Source of the DNA: an uncultured Lachnospiraceae bacterium
GTDB lineage: Bacteria; Bacillota; Clostridia; Lachnospirales; Lachnospiraceae
Reading direction: 5' to 3'
NCBI GenBank assembly: GCA_910586005.1
Contig: CAJUHG010000076.1
Span: forward strand, 1-12,561
DNA length: 12,561 bases
The stretch's first letter is position 1, and every line of letters begins with the position of its first letter. This document shows positions 7,639 through 12,561 of the stretch, piece after piece. The notes beneath the pieces are model-generated. The model had not been told where the DNA came from. It did no database searches and saw only the letters and a program-made list of their open reading frames with translations. Both the position numbers and the translations under genes were made by a program.

Positions 7639-9681
7639 CTAATTTTCTACATGTAATTTCTTTATATGATTGGGATTTTCATAATCCTTCTCATATCCAT
7701 TATCCTGATACAATTTATACTCTGCTGTCCCTGTAACAAAATGCAAAAGTTTTATCTCTTTTTCTTGAATTTCTTCCATATATTGGCCTGATTCTGTATA
7801 AGGTACCATCTTTTCTGGTCGAATAAAAAATACTACTTCATCTAAAGCTATCTCTATATAATAGTGTCCCTGTTCCAAAATCTCTGTTTCAATTTCTTCT
7901 ATACTTTTCATTCGCACTAATTTCATAGGCTCTGGTAAATATATATATCTTCCTGTTGCATTTTGAGTATACACTGGCGCTATCATAATACTTTCTCCCA
8001 TAAGAAGTTGATCTTCTATCTCTTTGGCATGTCTATCCTCTGGATAAACAAAAGCAAGTGGTAAAAAGAGCATTTCATGATTTAATGCTGCTTTCATATA
8101 CTCACTATAAATATAAGGCATCATACCATAGCGAATCCCAATTAACTTGCGAAACAGTTCCGTTTGGGTAAATTGGTAACATTCCTGTTCTCTGGTACCT
8201 AATGCAGCATGATTACGCATCAAAGGAGTAAAAATACCAAGTGCCATCCAACGCAACAACAAATCTTCTGTAACATTTGATCCAAATCCTCCTAAGTCTG
8301 CACCCGTATATAAAAAACCACACATATTTAATGAAGGAAGCATTTTTAAATTTAACAATAAGTGTGACCACCAAGACTGGTTATCTCCCATCCAAATACC
8401 ACCATATCGATGCATTCCAATATAAGAAGAACGTGAAAAAATTAAAATACGCTTCTCTGGTTCTAATTCTTCAAAAGCTTCTCCAGCAGCTCTTGTCATA
8501 CCATATCCATAAAGATTGTGAACTTTGTCATGACATATGATAGTTCCATCCATATCATGATAAAAACTAGCATAATCTTCTGGATGATTAGAAAGTCCCA
8601 TAACCATGTCACGAAAAGCAAATACTTCCCACATATCCATATTTTTATTTTCCATAGCTTTGATTTTTTTGAGTGTAGCTTCCAATTTTTTTTCAGAATA
8701 AAAAATAGCAGGCTCATTCATATCATTCCAAAAACCTTCAATTCCTTGCGCTAAAAGGTATTTATATTTTTTACCAAACCATTTTCTAGCCCTTTTATTT
8801 AATACATCTGGGAAATGTACTTTTCCTGGCCAAACAGCTCCTACAAATTCTTTCCCATCTTGCTCTTTACAGAAAAAGCCATTTTGGATTCCCTCTTCAT
8901 ATACCTCATAGCCTTCTTCTATTTTTACTCCAGCATCAATAATAGGCACTAAATGAATGTGCTCTTGTTTCATTTCTTCTACAAATTCTGGAAAATTAGG
9001 GAAATGCTTCTCATCAACAGTAAAATCTTTAAATTGTTCCATATAATCAATATCTAAATATACACTATCTAAGGGAATTCCATTTTCTCTATATCCTCTT
9101 ACCACAGTTCTAATATCTTCTTCATTTTGGTATCCCCAACGACTTTGACCAAAACCAAACGCCCACTTCGGTGGAATATAGCTTCTTCCAATGATTTGAC
9201 GGAAAGTTTTTACAATATCTAAAACACTATCTCCTTCTAAAATATACAAATCTAAATTCCATTCTTCTGGTGTAATACATAGTTCATCCATCCGTTGATA
9301 TCCCATATCTAAAATTAACTTCCCAGGATAATCTAAAAATACACCAAACGTTTCTTTTCCATCTATCACAAAAAAATTATGAGCACCATATAAAGAAGAT
9401 TTTGTTTCTGTATGATTAGGGTCATCTGTACAATTACTCTTATAAATCCAACCGCGTTTATTAATTCCTCTTACATTTTCCCCTAAACCATAAATTTTAT
9501 CTTCACAATTCAATTTATAAACAAGAGAATCCTGTTCTTTTCCATCCTTTGTCTGTTTTGTTACCTCCATTTTCTGCACATATTTAAAATATGGAAGCTC
9601 TCCTTTTTCCTTTGGTATTTTTTGTACTACTGCTTCTGTTTTAATAGGATTTCCAATTGAATATCTAAGAATTTTGCTCAT
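7639..9681 (-). CDS. GH31 alpha-glucosidase, 680 aa
   Basis: A retaining alpha-glucosidase of glycoside hydrolase family 31, releasing glucose from the non-reducing end of alpha-glucans or oligosaccharides. The nucleophile Asp320 is in GFWNDMNEPA and the acid/base Asp433 in GGIWMGDNQSWW. Other family blocks are KWAFGFGQSRWGY (172-184), YLDIDYM (208-214), TGADLGGFG (459-467) and TPLMRNH (485-491). There is no signal peptide, so it is cytoplasmic and acts on imported sugars. The size resembles the compact Blautia (Ruminococcus) obeum enzyme rather than the larger intestinal enzymes. Residue 213 of the subsite loop is Tyr (DIDYM), which may favour alpha-1,4 over alpha-1,6 substrates. AGGAG stands about 7 nt before the ATG. 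It heads the run that includes the PAS gene, 26 nt downstream. Confidence 0.93.
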   Translation of the reverse strand: MSKILRYSIGNPIKTEAVVQKIPKEKGELPYFKYVQKMEVTKQTKDGKEQDSLVYKLNCEDKIYGLGENVRGINKRGWIYKSNCTDDPNHTETKSSLYGAHNFFVIDGKETFGVFLDYPGKLILDMGYQRMDELCITPEEWNLDLYILEGDSVLDIVKTFRQIIGRSYIPPKWAFGFGQSRWGYQNEEDIRTVVRGYRENGIPLDSVYLDIDYMEQFKDFTVDEKHFPNFPEFVEEMKQEHIHLVPIIDAGVKIEEGYEVYEEGIQNGFFCKEQDGKEFVGAVWPGKVHFPDVLNKRARKWFGKKYKYLLAQGIEGFWNDMNEPAIFYSEKKLEATLKKIKAMENKNMDMWEVFAFRDMVMGLSNHPEDYASFYHDMDGTIICHDKVHNLYGYGMTRAAGEAFEELEPEKRILIFSRSSYIGMHRYGGIWMGDNQSWWSHLLLNLKMLPSLNMCGFLYTGADLGGFGSNVTEDLLLRWMALGIFTPLMRNHAALGTREQECYQFTQTELFRKLIGIRYGMMPYIYSEYMKAALNHEMLFLPLAFVYPEDRHAKEIEDQLLMGESIMIAPVYTQNATGRYIYLPEPMKLVRMKSIEEIETEILEQGHYYIEIALDEVVFFIRPEKMVPYTESGQYMEEIQEKEIKLLHFVTGTAEYKLYQDNGYEKDYENPNHIKKLHVEN

Positions 9682-9764
9682 ATATTACTCCTTTCCTTTT
9701 TCAATTCATGCTGTTTCATAGGGAGAACATCCTTTGCCCACTATGCATACAATCTCACTTTCTA

Positions 9765-9962
9765 TCAATCCCTTTTGGGAAAAGCATTTCCAATACATCC
9801 ATCATAAAAATGATCCTTCCATATTTTTTCAAATTCTTCTTTGTCTATTAAACATGCATGAATTTTTTCTCCCCATATATGAGAATTTAATTCATCTACT
9901 GTTGGAATAGAAGTTATTTCTATGTCAAGATTATGTTCCCAAAATAATTTTAAATATTCCAT
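9765..9962 (-). CDS. Small orphan protein, about 65 aa
   Basis: A short acidic, soluble ORF rich in Glu, Asp, His and Trp (SIPTVDELNSHIWGEK, EEFEKIWKDHFYDG). I do not recognise the family. Tandem ATGs lie at 9965 and 9962; AGGA gives a spacing of 3 nt to the first and 6 nt to the second, so I chose the second. The frame continues upstream without a good start for about 11 codons to a TAG, and the codons there still look coding, so it could be the C-terminal remnant of a longer gene cut by the degenerate 48-bp repeat at 9987-10034. It ends 83 nt before the GH31 start with no terminator between. Immunity-like or regulatory roles are possible but unsupported. Confidence 0.45.
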   Translation of the reverse strand: MEYLKLFWEHNLDIEITSIPTVDELNSHIWGEKIHACLIDKEEFEKIWKDHFYDGCIGNAFPKRD

Positions 9963-9986
9963 CATACTTCCTAACAATTCTAATTT

Positions 9987-10034
9987 ATATCCCCTCTATC
10001 CTAAGATAGCCATTCGACCGTTTCAAAAGATATA
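9987..10034. repeat. Degenerate single copy of the 48-bp repeat
   Basis: This stretch matches the unit at 1-96: the exact core CCATTCGACCGTTTCA (10010-10025) is flanked by ATCCTAAGAT and AAAGATATA, with about five bases (GGGGC) missing near the left end. It lies directly before the small ORF at 9765-9962. Confidence 0.7.
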
Positions 10035-10085
10035 TTGATAGACTATTTTTCAATAGGTATACCATTCTAAAAAGGGAAAAAATAA

Positions 10086-10238
10086 TTATGCAACAGACCT
10101 CGTACCAATAATAGATGTACCACCATGTTGCACAAATACACCAATGTAGATAATATTATAACATAATTTAAGTAAATTTGAAATCCCTTGAATTTCCTTA
10201 TTTTCCTTATTTTGTTTTGTTAGCAGAGTTGCTCCCAT
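10086..10238 (-). CDS. Possible 50-codon ORF in the aspartate kinase 3' spacer
   Basis: An ATG at 10238 opens a 50-codon frame ending at TAA 10086-10088, with a protein-like C-terminus (FVQHGGTSIIGTRSVA). There is no ribosome site before the ATG and a TGA lies three codons upstream. The last codons overlap a dyad (TGCAACA 10089-10095 with TGTTGCA 10126-10132) that on the minus strand is followed by six T (10082-10077), which could be a weak terminator. It lies beyond the aspartate kinase terminator. It may be a gene relic or chance; I do not recognise it. Confidence 0.2.
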   Translation of the reverse strand: MGATLLTKQNKENKEIQGISNLLKLCYNIIYIGVFVQHGGTSIIGTRSVA

Positions 10239-10271
10239 AGCAAAATATCAATAGCATTCTAATTCTTAGGA

Positions 10272-10308
10272 AACAATAGAAAGCATGCTTTGTGAACTTT
10301 CTATTGTC
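10272..10308. repeat. Hairpin repeat element, copy 1
   Basis: An 11-bp perfect stem (ACAATAGAAAG 10273-10283 with CTTTCTATTGT 10297-10307) closes a 13-nt loop, CATGCTTTGTGAA. It is one of two copies flanking the aspartate kinase terminator. The right arm (TGAACTTTCTATT) also occurs alone at about 100-112, next to the tandem repeats, so the element is dispersed. Confidence 0.8.
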
Positions 10309-10314
10309 ATAAAT

Positions 10315-10357
10315 AAAAAAGAAATCAGTATCTATAAAATAGACATCTGATTTCTTT
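10315..10357 (-). terminator. Intrinsic terminator of aspartate kinase
   Basis: On the minus strand, AAAGAAATCAG (10357-10347) pairs with CTGATTTCTTT (10328-10318), and an inner TCTAT/ATAGA stem closes a 3-nt loop. The stem runs into six T (10320-10315). It lies about 100 nt after the aspartate kinase stop, with no other gene between. Confidence 0.85.
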
Positions 10358-10359
10358 AT

Positions 10360-10398
10360 AAACAATAGAAAACATGCTAGGCGAATTTTTTATTGTTT
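10360..10398. repeat. Hairpin repeat element, copy 2
   Basis: A 13-bp stem (AAACAATAGAAAA 10360-10372 with TTTTTATTGTTT and one more T, 10386-10398) closes a 13-nt loop, CATGCTAGGCGAA. Compared with copy 1, a G-C pair has become A-T (10372/10386) and another G-C has become G-T (10368/10390), so base pairing is kept through paired changes. Confidence 0.8.
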
Positions 10399-10425
10399 CA
10401 TATATTCTTAATCTGACTTATTAAA

Positions 10426-10447
10426 TTTTATACCCTCTAAGGCATAC
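10426..10447. repeat. Half unit of the 48-bp repeat
   Basis: TATACCCTCTAAGGCATA here matches TATACCCTCTGGGGCATC at 44-61 with three differences. It sits about 10 nt after the aspartate kinase stop and has no full partner nearby. Confidence 0.55.
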
Positions 10448-10457
10448 CTATACAAAA

Positions 10458-11774
10458 TTATATTTGAGTTACTACAAAAATATCATAAATAGCTTTAATT
10501 GCTGTTTCAAAATCACTGTTTTGTACACCAATAATAATATTTAATTCACTAGAGCCTTGATCAATCATTTTTACATTCACATTTGCATGAGCAAGTGCAG
10601 AGAAAATTCTTCCAGCCGTTCCTCTAGTAGATCTCATACCACGTCCTACTACTGCAATCAATGCAAGATTTCCTTCTAAATCAATTGCATCTGGTTTTGC
10701 AAGACGATGAATAGCAGACAACACCTGTTGTTCTTTTCCTATAAATTCTTCCTGGTGTACAAATACTGTCATAGTATCTATACCAGAAGGAACATGTTCA
10801 AAAGAAATTCCATGTTGTTCAAAAGCTGCTAATACTTTTCTTCCAAATCCAACTTCTGAATTCATCATATCTTTTTCTATATTCACTGCAACAAATCCTT
10901 TTTTACCAGCAATTCCAGTAATAGTATAATCAGGCTGACGGCAAGTACTCTCTACAATTAAAGTTCCTTCATCCTCAGGGGCGTTTGTGTTGCGTATATT
11001 AATAGGGATACCCTCTTCACGAACAGGAAATACTGCATCCTCATGAAGTACCGTTGCTCCCATATAAGAAAGTTCCCGCAGTTCTCTATAAGTAATTACT
11101 TTAATTACTTCTGGTTTCTCTATAATTCTTGGATCTGCAATTAAAAATCCTGAAACATCTGTCCAGTTTTCATAGATATCTGCCCGAACTGCTTTAGCCA
11201 CGATAGAACCAGTAATATCAGAACCTCCTCTTGAGAAAGTTTTTACTGTGCCATCTTCCTTTGCACCATAAAACCCAGGAATTACAGCTCTCTCACAATT
11301 TTTTAATCTTTCTTTTAAAATTTCATTTGTCTTCTCTGCAAAAAACTCGCCATCTTCCTTAAATACAATGACTTCTGCAGCATCTATAAATTCATATTCC
11401 AAATAATTTGCCATAATAATTCCATTTAAATATTCCCCACGGGAAGCTGCATAATCTACGCCTGCTTTTTTCTTAAAATTTTCCGCAATCACTTCAAATT
11501 CTTTATTTAAAGAAAGCGTTAGATTTAATCCATTAATAATAGAAGCATAACGGTCTTGAATTTTTTTTAATGTTGGTGTGAAATTTTCTTCTTTTTCTGC
11601 AAGCTCATAACAACAATAGAGCATATCTGTTACTTTTGTGTCCTTAGAATTGCGCTTTCCAGGTGCGCTCGGTATCACATATCTGCGATTCTCATCAGAA
11701 CGAATGATTTTTCCAACCTTTGCAAATTGCCCAGCATTAGCTAAAGAACTTCCACCAAATTTTACTACTTTCAT
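10458..11774 (-). CDS. Aspartate kinase, 438 aa
   Basis: Phosphorylates L-aspartate with ATP (EC 2.7.2.4), the first step to lysine, threonine, methionine and diaminopimelate. The N-terminal kinase domain has KFGGSSLA (about 5-12), a long helical insert, GVDYAASRGEYLNG (about 114-127) and FSRGGSDITGS (about 180-190). Two ACT domains follow from about residue 295: VNIEKDMMNSEVGFGRKVL and later ALIAVVGRGMRSTRGTAGR with IDQGSSELNIIIGV. These should bind a pathway amino acid for feedback control; which one cannot be read from sequence. No homoserine dehydrogenase is fused to it. GAGG gives a 5-nt spacing to the second of two tandem ATGs (11774), so I use that one. The unit appears monocistronic, with its own terminator. 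The gene symbol (lysC, thrA-like or other) is left open because the subtype is unclear. Confidence 0.95.
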   Translation of the reverse strand: MKVVKFGGSSLANAGQFAKVGKIIRSDENRRYVIPSAPGKRNSKDTKVTDMLYCCYELAEKEENFTPTLKKIQDRYASIINGLNLTLSLNKEFEVIAENFKKKAGVDYAASRGEYLNGIIMANYLEYEFIDAAEVIVFKEDGEFFAEKTNEILKERLKNCERAVIPGFYGAKEDGTVKTFSRGGSDITGSIVAKAVRADIYENWTDVSGFLIADPRIIEKPEVIKVITYRELRELSYMGATVLHEDAVFPVREEGIPINIRNTNAPEDEGTLIVESTCRQPDYTITGIAGKKGFVAVNIEKDMMNSEVGFGRKVLAAFEQHGISFEHVPSGIDTMTVFVHQEEFIGKEQQVLSAIHRLAKPDAIDLEGNLALIAVVGRGMRSTRGTAGRIFSALAHANVNVKMIDQGSSELNIIIGVQNSDFETAIKAIYDIFVVTQI

Positions 11775-11786
11775 CATATCCTCACT

Positions 11787-11807
11787 ACATAAGACAATGC
11801 CTTATGT
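11787..11807 (-). other. Small leader hairpin before aspartate kinase
   Basis: ACATAAG (11787-11793) pairs with CTTATGT (11801-11807) around a 7-nt loop, immediately upstream of the GAGG ribosome site, which stays free. No T run follows. The leader is too short for the lysine riboswitch, so regulation, if any, is of another kind. Confidence 0.4.
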
Positions 11808-11834
11808 TCCTTTCTGTTAGCATCTCTTTGTTAT

Positions 11835-11863
11835 ATATTATTCAATACTTCATATTCTTTCTA
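11835..11863 (-). promoter_or_regulatory. Possible aspartate kinase promoter
   Basis: On the minus strand TAGAAA (11863-11858), a 17-nt spacer and TAATAT (11840-11835) make a plausible vegetative promoter. Transcription would start near 11828, giving a leader of about 54 nt. Neither box is consensus and the region is AT-rich, so this is tentative. Confidence 0.3.
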
Positions 11864-11980
11864 TGTATTTTATACTACAGTCAGGGTGTATTTTAACACA
11901 AAACGGATGATATTGGAACTAATATTTTTAAATTTTTCTTGATTGATACCAGATAAGGATAATTTTTTGTGACAAGCATA

Positions 11981-12009
11981 TTGAAAAAGATTTTTACATA
12001 TGCTATAAT
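11981..12009 (+). promoter_or_regulatory. Strong promoter of the antitoxin-like RNA
   Basis: TTGAAA (11981-11986), a spacer of exactly 17 nt and a consensus TATAAT (12004-12009), with TGC just before the -10 box as an extended element. It is the best promoter match seen in the window. It points rightward, against all protein genes, at the small peptide gene. Transcription should start near 12016. Confidence 0.8.
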
Positions 12010-12019
12010 GCCAATAGGC

Positions 12020-12042
12020 AAAAAAGAGATAAAAAGTCCATG
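12020..12042 (+). repeat. Direct repeat A (antitoxin 5' region)
   Basis: AAAAAAGAGATAAAAA then GTCCATG. It matches direct repeat B (12207-12230) except for one substitution and one single-base gap. It lies at nucleotides 5-27 of the predicted RNA. Confidence 0.85.
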
Positions 12043-12056
12043 TGGGCAAAAGAAAC

Positions 12057-12107
12057 GAATCCCCAGATTGGTATGGCAGTACCATCTGAGGATTCTTCTT
12101 TTCTTTT
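12057..12107. terminator. Shared bidirectional terminator of the toxin and antitoxin RNAs
   Basis: GAATCC (12057-12062) pairs with GGATTC (12090-12095), CAGAT with ATCTG, and GGTA with TACC, around a TGGCAG loop. There is one C/A mismatch and one bulged T. The plus strand continues TTCTTTTCTTTT. The minus strand continues GTTTCTTTT. Flanking AAAAGAA and TTCTTTT can lengthen the stem. Transcripts from both sides can end here. Confidence 0.85.
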
Positions 12108-12130
12108 ATAGTGGCAAAGCACTCACCAGG

Positions 12131-12229
12131 CTAGTTGTTGCTTTTGTCGTCACCGTCTAACCATTTGATGATGTAGTGGCAGGCTACACCTCCCAAAACG
12201 GTAACTAAAAAAGAGATAAAAAATTCCAT
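12131..12229 (-). CDS. Fst-like type I toxin peptide, 32 aa
   Basis: A 32-residue peptide starting MEFFISFLVTVLGG. One hydrophobic helix spans about residues 3-22 and is followed by KWLDGDDKSNN, a Trp-Leu plus a charged polar tail. Single-helix peptides with this tail are typical of membrane-acting type I toxins such as Fst (family resemblance by eye, not by search). AGGAGG lies 7 nt before the ATG, among the strongest ribosome sites in the window. Fourteen of 32 codons end in C, unlike the A/T-ending neighbours, which hints at acquisition from elsewhere. It is too short for most gene callers. The convergent RNA at 12016-12107 and the shared terminator support expression under antisense control. 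Toxicity is inferred. Confidence 0.75.
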   Translation of the reverse strand: MEFFISFLVTVLGGVACHYIIKWLDGDDKSNN

Positions 12230-12230
12230 G
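12207..12230 (-). repeat. Direct repeat B (toxin start region)
   Basis: This is the partner of direct repeat A at 12020-12042. On the minus strand it covers the toxin start codon and the next seven codons, the usual target of an antitoxin that blocks translation. Confidence 0.85.
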
Positions 12231-12234
12231 CAAG

Positions 12235-12262
12235 CACCTCCTCCCCGTTGCGGGTATCGGTG
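12235..12262 (-). promoter_or_regulatory. Toxin leader hairpin partly covering the ribosome site
   Basis: In the toxin leader, CACC (12262-12259) can pair with GGTG (12238-12235), and CCCG (12254-12251) with CGGG (12247-12244), with GATA/GAGGA as an internal loop. Half of AGGAGG would be paired and half exposed in the internal loop. Such leader structures slow translation in other type I toxins. No folding calculation was run. Confidence 0.5.
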
Positions 12263-12274
12263 AGCAACAAAAAA

Positions 12275-12283
12275 ATTATAACA
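12275..12283 (-). promoter_or_regulatory. Toxin promoter, extended -10
   Basis: TATAAT (12280-12275) preceded by TGT (12283-12281) on the minus strand is an extended -10 box. No good -35 is present at 16-18 nt. Transcription should begin near 12268, giving a leader of about 39 nt and a message of about 220 nt to the shared terminator. Confidence 0.65.
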
Positions 12284-12332
12284 TATTATTCGACACACTT
12301 CTATCATTAATTCATACGAAAAGATGTAAAGG

Positions 12333-12353
12333 GGATTCTGGCTACAAGAATCC
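12333..12353 (-). terminator. Weak hairpin, possible terminator of an upstream unit
   Basis: GGATTCT (12333-12339) pairs with AGAATCC (12347-12353) around a 7-nt loop. On the minus strand the stem is followed by CCTTTACATCTTTT, a poor T run. It lies just after the stop of the small ORF at 12362-12526 and before the toxin promoter. Confidence 0.4.
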
Positions 12354-12361
12354 GATGCTCG

Positions 12362-12526
12362 CTATCTCTGTGGACATCTCAAATAATCAATCTGTGTAAT
12401 GATACCCTTAATGCTTTTTACATTCCGAAACAAAAATCTGTATTTTGAATACTGCTTTTTCAATAACTGCAATTTACACAGTGTATTTGGTAGAGAGGAT
12501 TTCTTTCGGTAAGTAAAATTGAACAT
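12362..12526 (-). CDS. Possible 54-codon basic ORF at the right edge
   Basis: An ATG at 12526 opens a 54-codon frame ending at TAG 12364-12362, with a Lys/Arg-rich product (KLQLLKKQYSKYRFLFRN, ending DYLRCPQR). The frame is open about nine codons further upstream, to a TGA near the edge. The only AGGA is more than 10 nt from the ATG, so initiation is weak. A hairpin follows the stop. I do not recognise it; it could be the tail of a decayed gene. The overlapping frame from about 12556 holds another short ORF of 27 codons, which shows how easily short frames arise here. Confidence 0.25.
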   Translation of the reverse strand: MFNFTYRKKSSLPNTLCKLQLLKKQYSKYRFLFRNVKSIKGIITQIDYLRCPQR

Positions 12527-12561
12527 ATTTTTGAATTTTATCCTTATCTGACTTCATACTT

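Larger units (their letters stand above)
12016..12107 (+). ncRNA. Antisense antitoxin-like small RNA, about 90 nt
   Basis: The RNA is predicted from the promoter at 11981-12009 to the U-rich tail after the hairpin ending at 12095 (TTCTTTTCTTTT). It has two ways to pair with the convergent toxin message. Its 3' half is fully complementary to the toxin 3' untranslated region. Its 5' part (12020-12042) is a near-copy of the DNA strand opposite the toxin start (12207-12230), so it can pair across the start codon with one G-U pair and one bulged base. It contains no convincing ORF with a ribosome site. The ends are predicted, not measured. The arrangement is that of RNA II in the Fst/par type I systems. 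Confidence 0.65.

Noticed and set aside
10089..10132. T-box-like GGTGGTAC motif on the minus strand
   Set aside because: The conserved T-box bulge sequence is incomplete, no specifier stem is seen, and the next gene downstream is a small orphan rather than an amino-acid gene.
11778..11880. Lysine riboswitch upstream of aspartate kinase
   Set aside because: AGAGATGC near the start recalls the L-box opening, but the leader is only about 55-100 nt and the rest of the fold is absent.
11870..12085. 71-codon minus-strand ORF overlapping the shared terminator
   Set aside because: It runs through the terminator hairpin and the antisense RNA promoter, has no ribosome site, and is best explained as the untranslated tail of the toxin region.
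11969..12160. 63-codon plus-strand ORF across the antisense RNA
   Set aside because: Its start precedes the predicted transcription start, and it crosses the terminator and enters the toxin gene antisense; no ribosome site.
11951..12549. 12-bp inverted repeat (AGATAAGGATAA and its complement) flanking the toxin-antitoxin region
   Set aside because: AT-rich 12-mers can match by chance over this distance, there is no transposase and no target-site duplication; not enough to call a mobile element.

Overview
The window is AT-rich DNA with strong AGGAGG-type ribosome sites and short intergenic gaps. Almost every gene is on the minus strand. Protein content suggests an anaerobic gut Firmicute, most likely Lachnospiraceae: a short GH31 alpha-glucosidase, a multi-PAS protein, a zinc-ribbon membrane protein beside a condensation-fold acyltransferase, and a ThrA/LysC-type aspartate kinase. 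This placement is inferred from protein style; no rRNA or other marker is present.

Layout in coordinate order. 1-303: two copies of a 48-bp tandem repeat at the edge, then a hairpin terminator. 309-2124: a secreted GH5 endoglucanase and, upstream of it, a metallophosphoesterase. 2246-2449: a doubtful small ORF beside a GC-rich hairpin. 2499-9681: a closely packed minus-strand run, transcribed in the order GH31 alpha-glucosidase, PAS protein, condensation-fold acyltransferase, zinc-ribbon membrane protein, HSL-type esterase, ZIP metal transporter. A terminator-like hairpin that buries the ribosome site sits just before the ZIP start. 9765-10457: a small orphan ORF, then a repeat-rich spacer holding a degenerate 48-bp repeat unit, two copies of a covarying hairpin element, and the aspartate kinase terminator between them. 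10458-11774: aspartate kinase. 11981-12283: a probable type I toxin-antitoxin locus. 12300-12561: a weak hairpin and a possible small ORF.

The most interesting item is the locus at 11981-12283. A 32-codon membrane-peptide gene on the minus strand has a very strong Shine-Dalgarno. It faces a roughly 90-nt plus-strand RNA that has a near-consensus promoter. Both transcripts run into one bidirectional terminator. The 5' part of the small RNA carries a near-copy of the sequence opposite the toxin start codon, so it could also pair with the translation start. This is the plan of the Fst/par type I systems of Bacilli, here apparently in a Clostridia background. Other points worth a look are the hairpin over the ZIP start, the covarying hairpin repeats and the acyltransferase/esterase cluster.

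Functionally, the two glycosidases suggest use of dietary beta- and alpha-glucans. The acyltransferase, zinc-ribbon and esterase genes look like one acyl-transfer module of unknown substrate. Aspartate kinase opens the lysine, threonine and methionine pathway and appears to have its own promoter and terminator.
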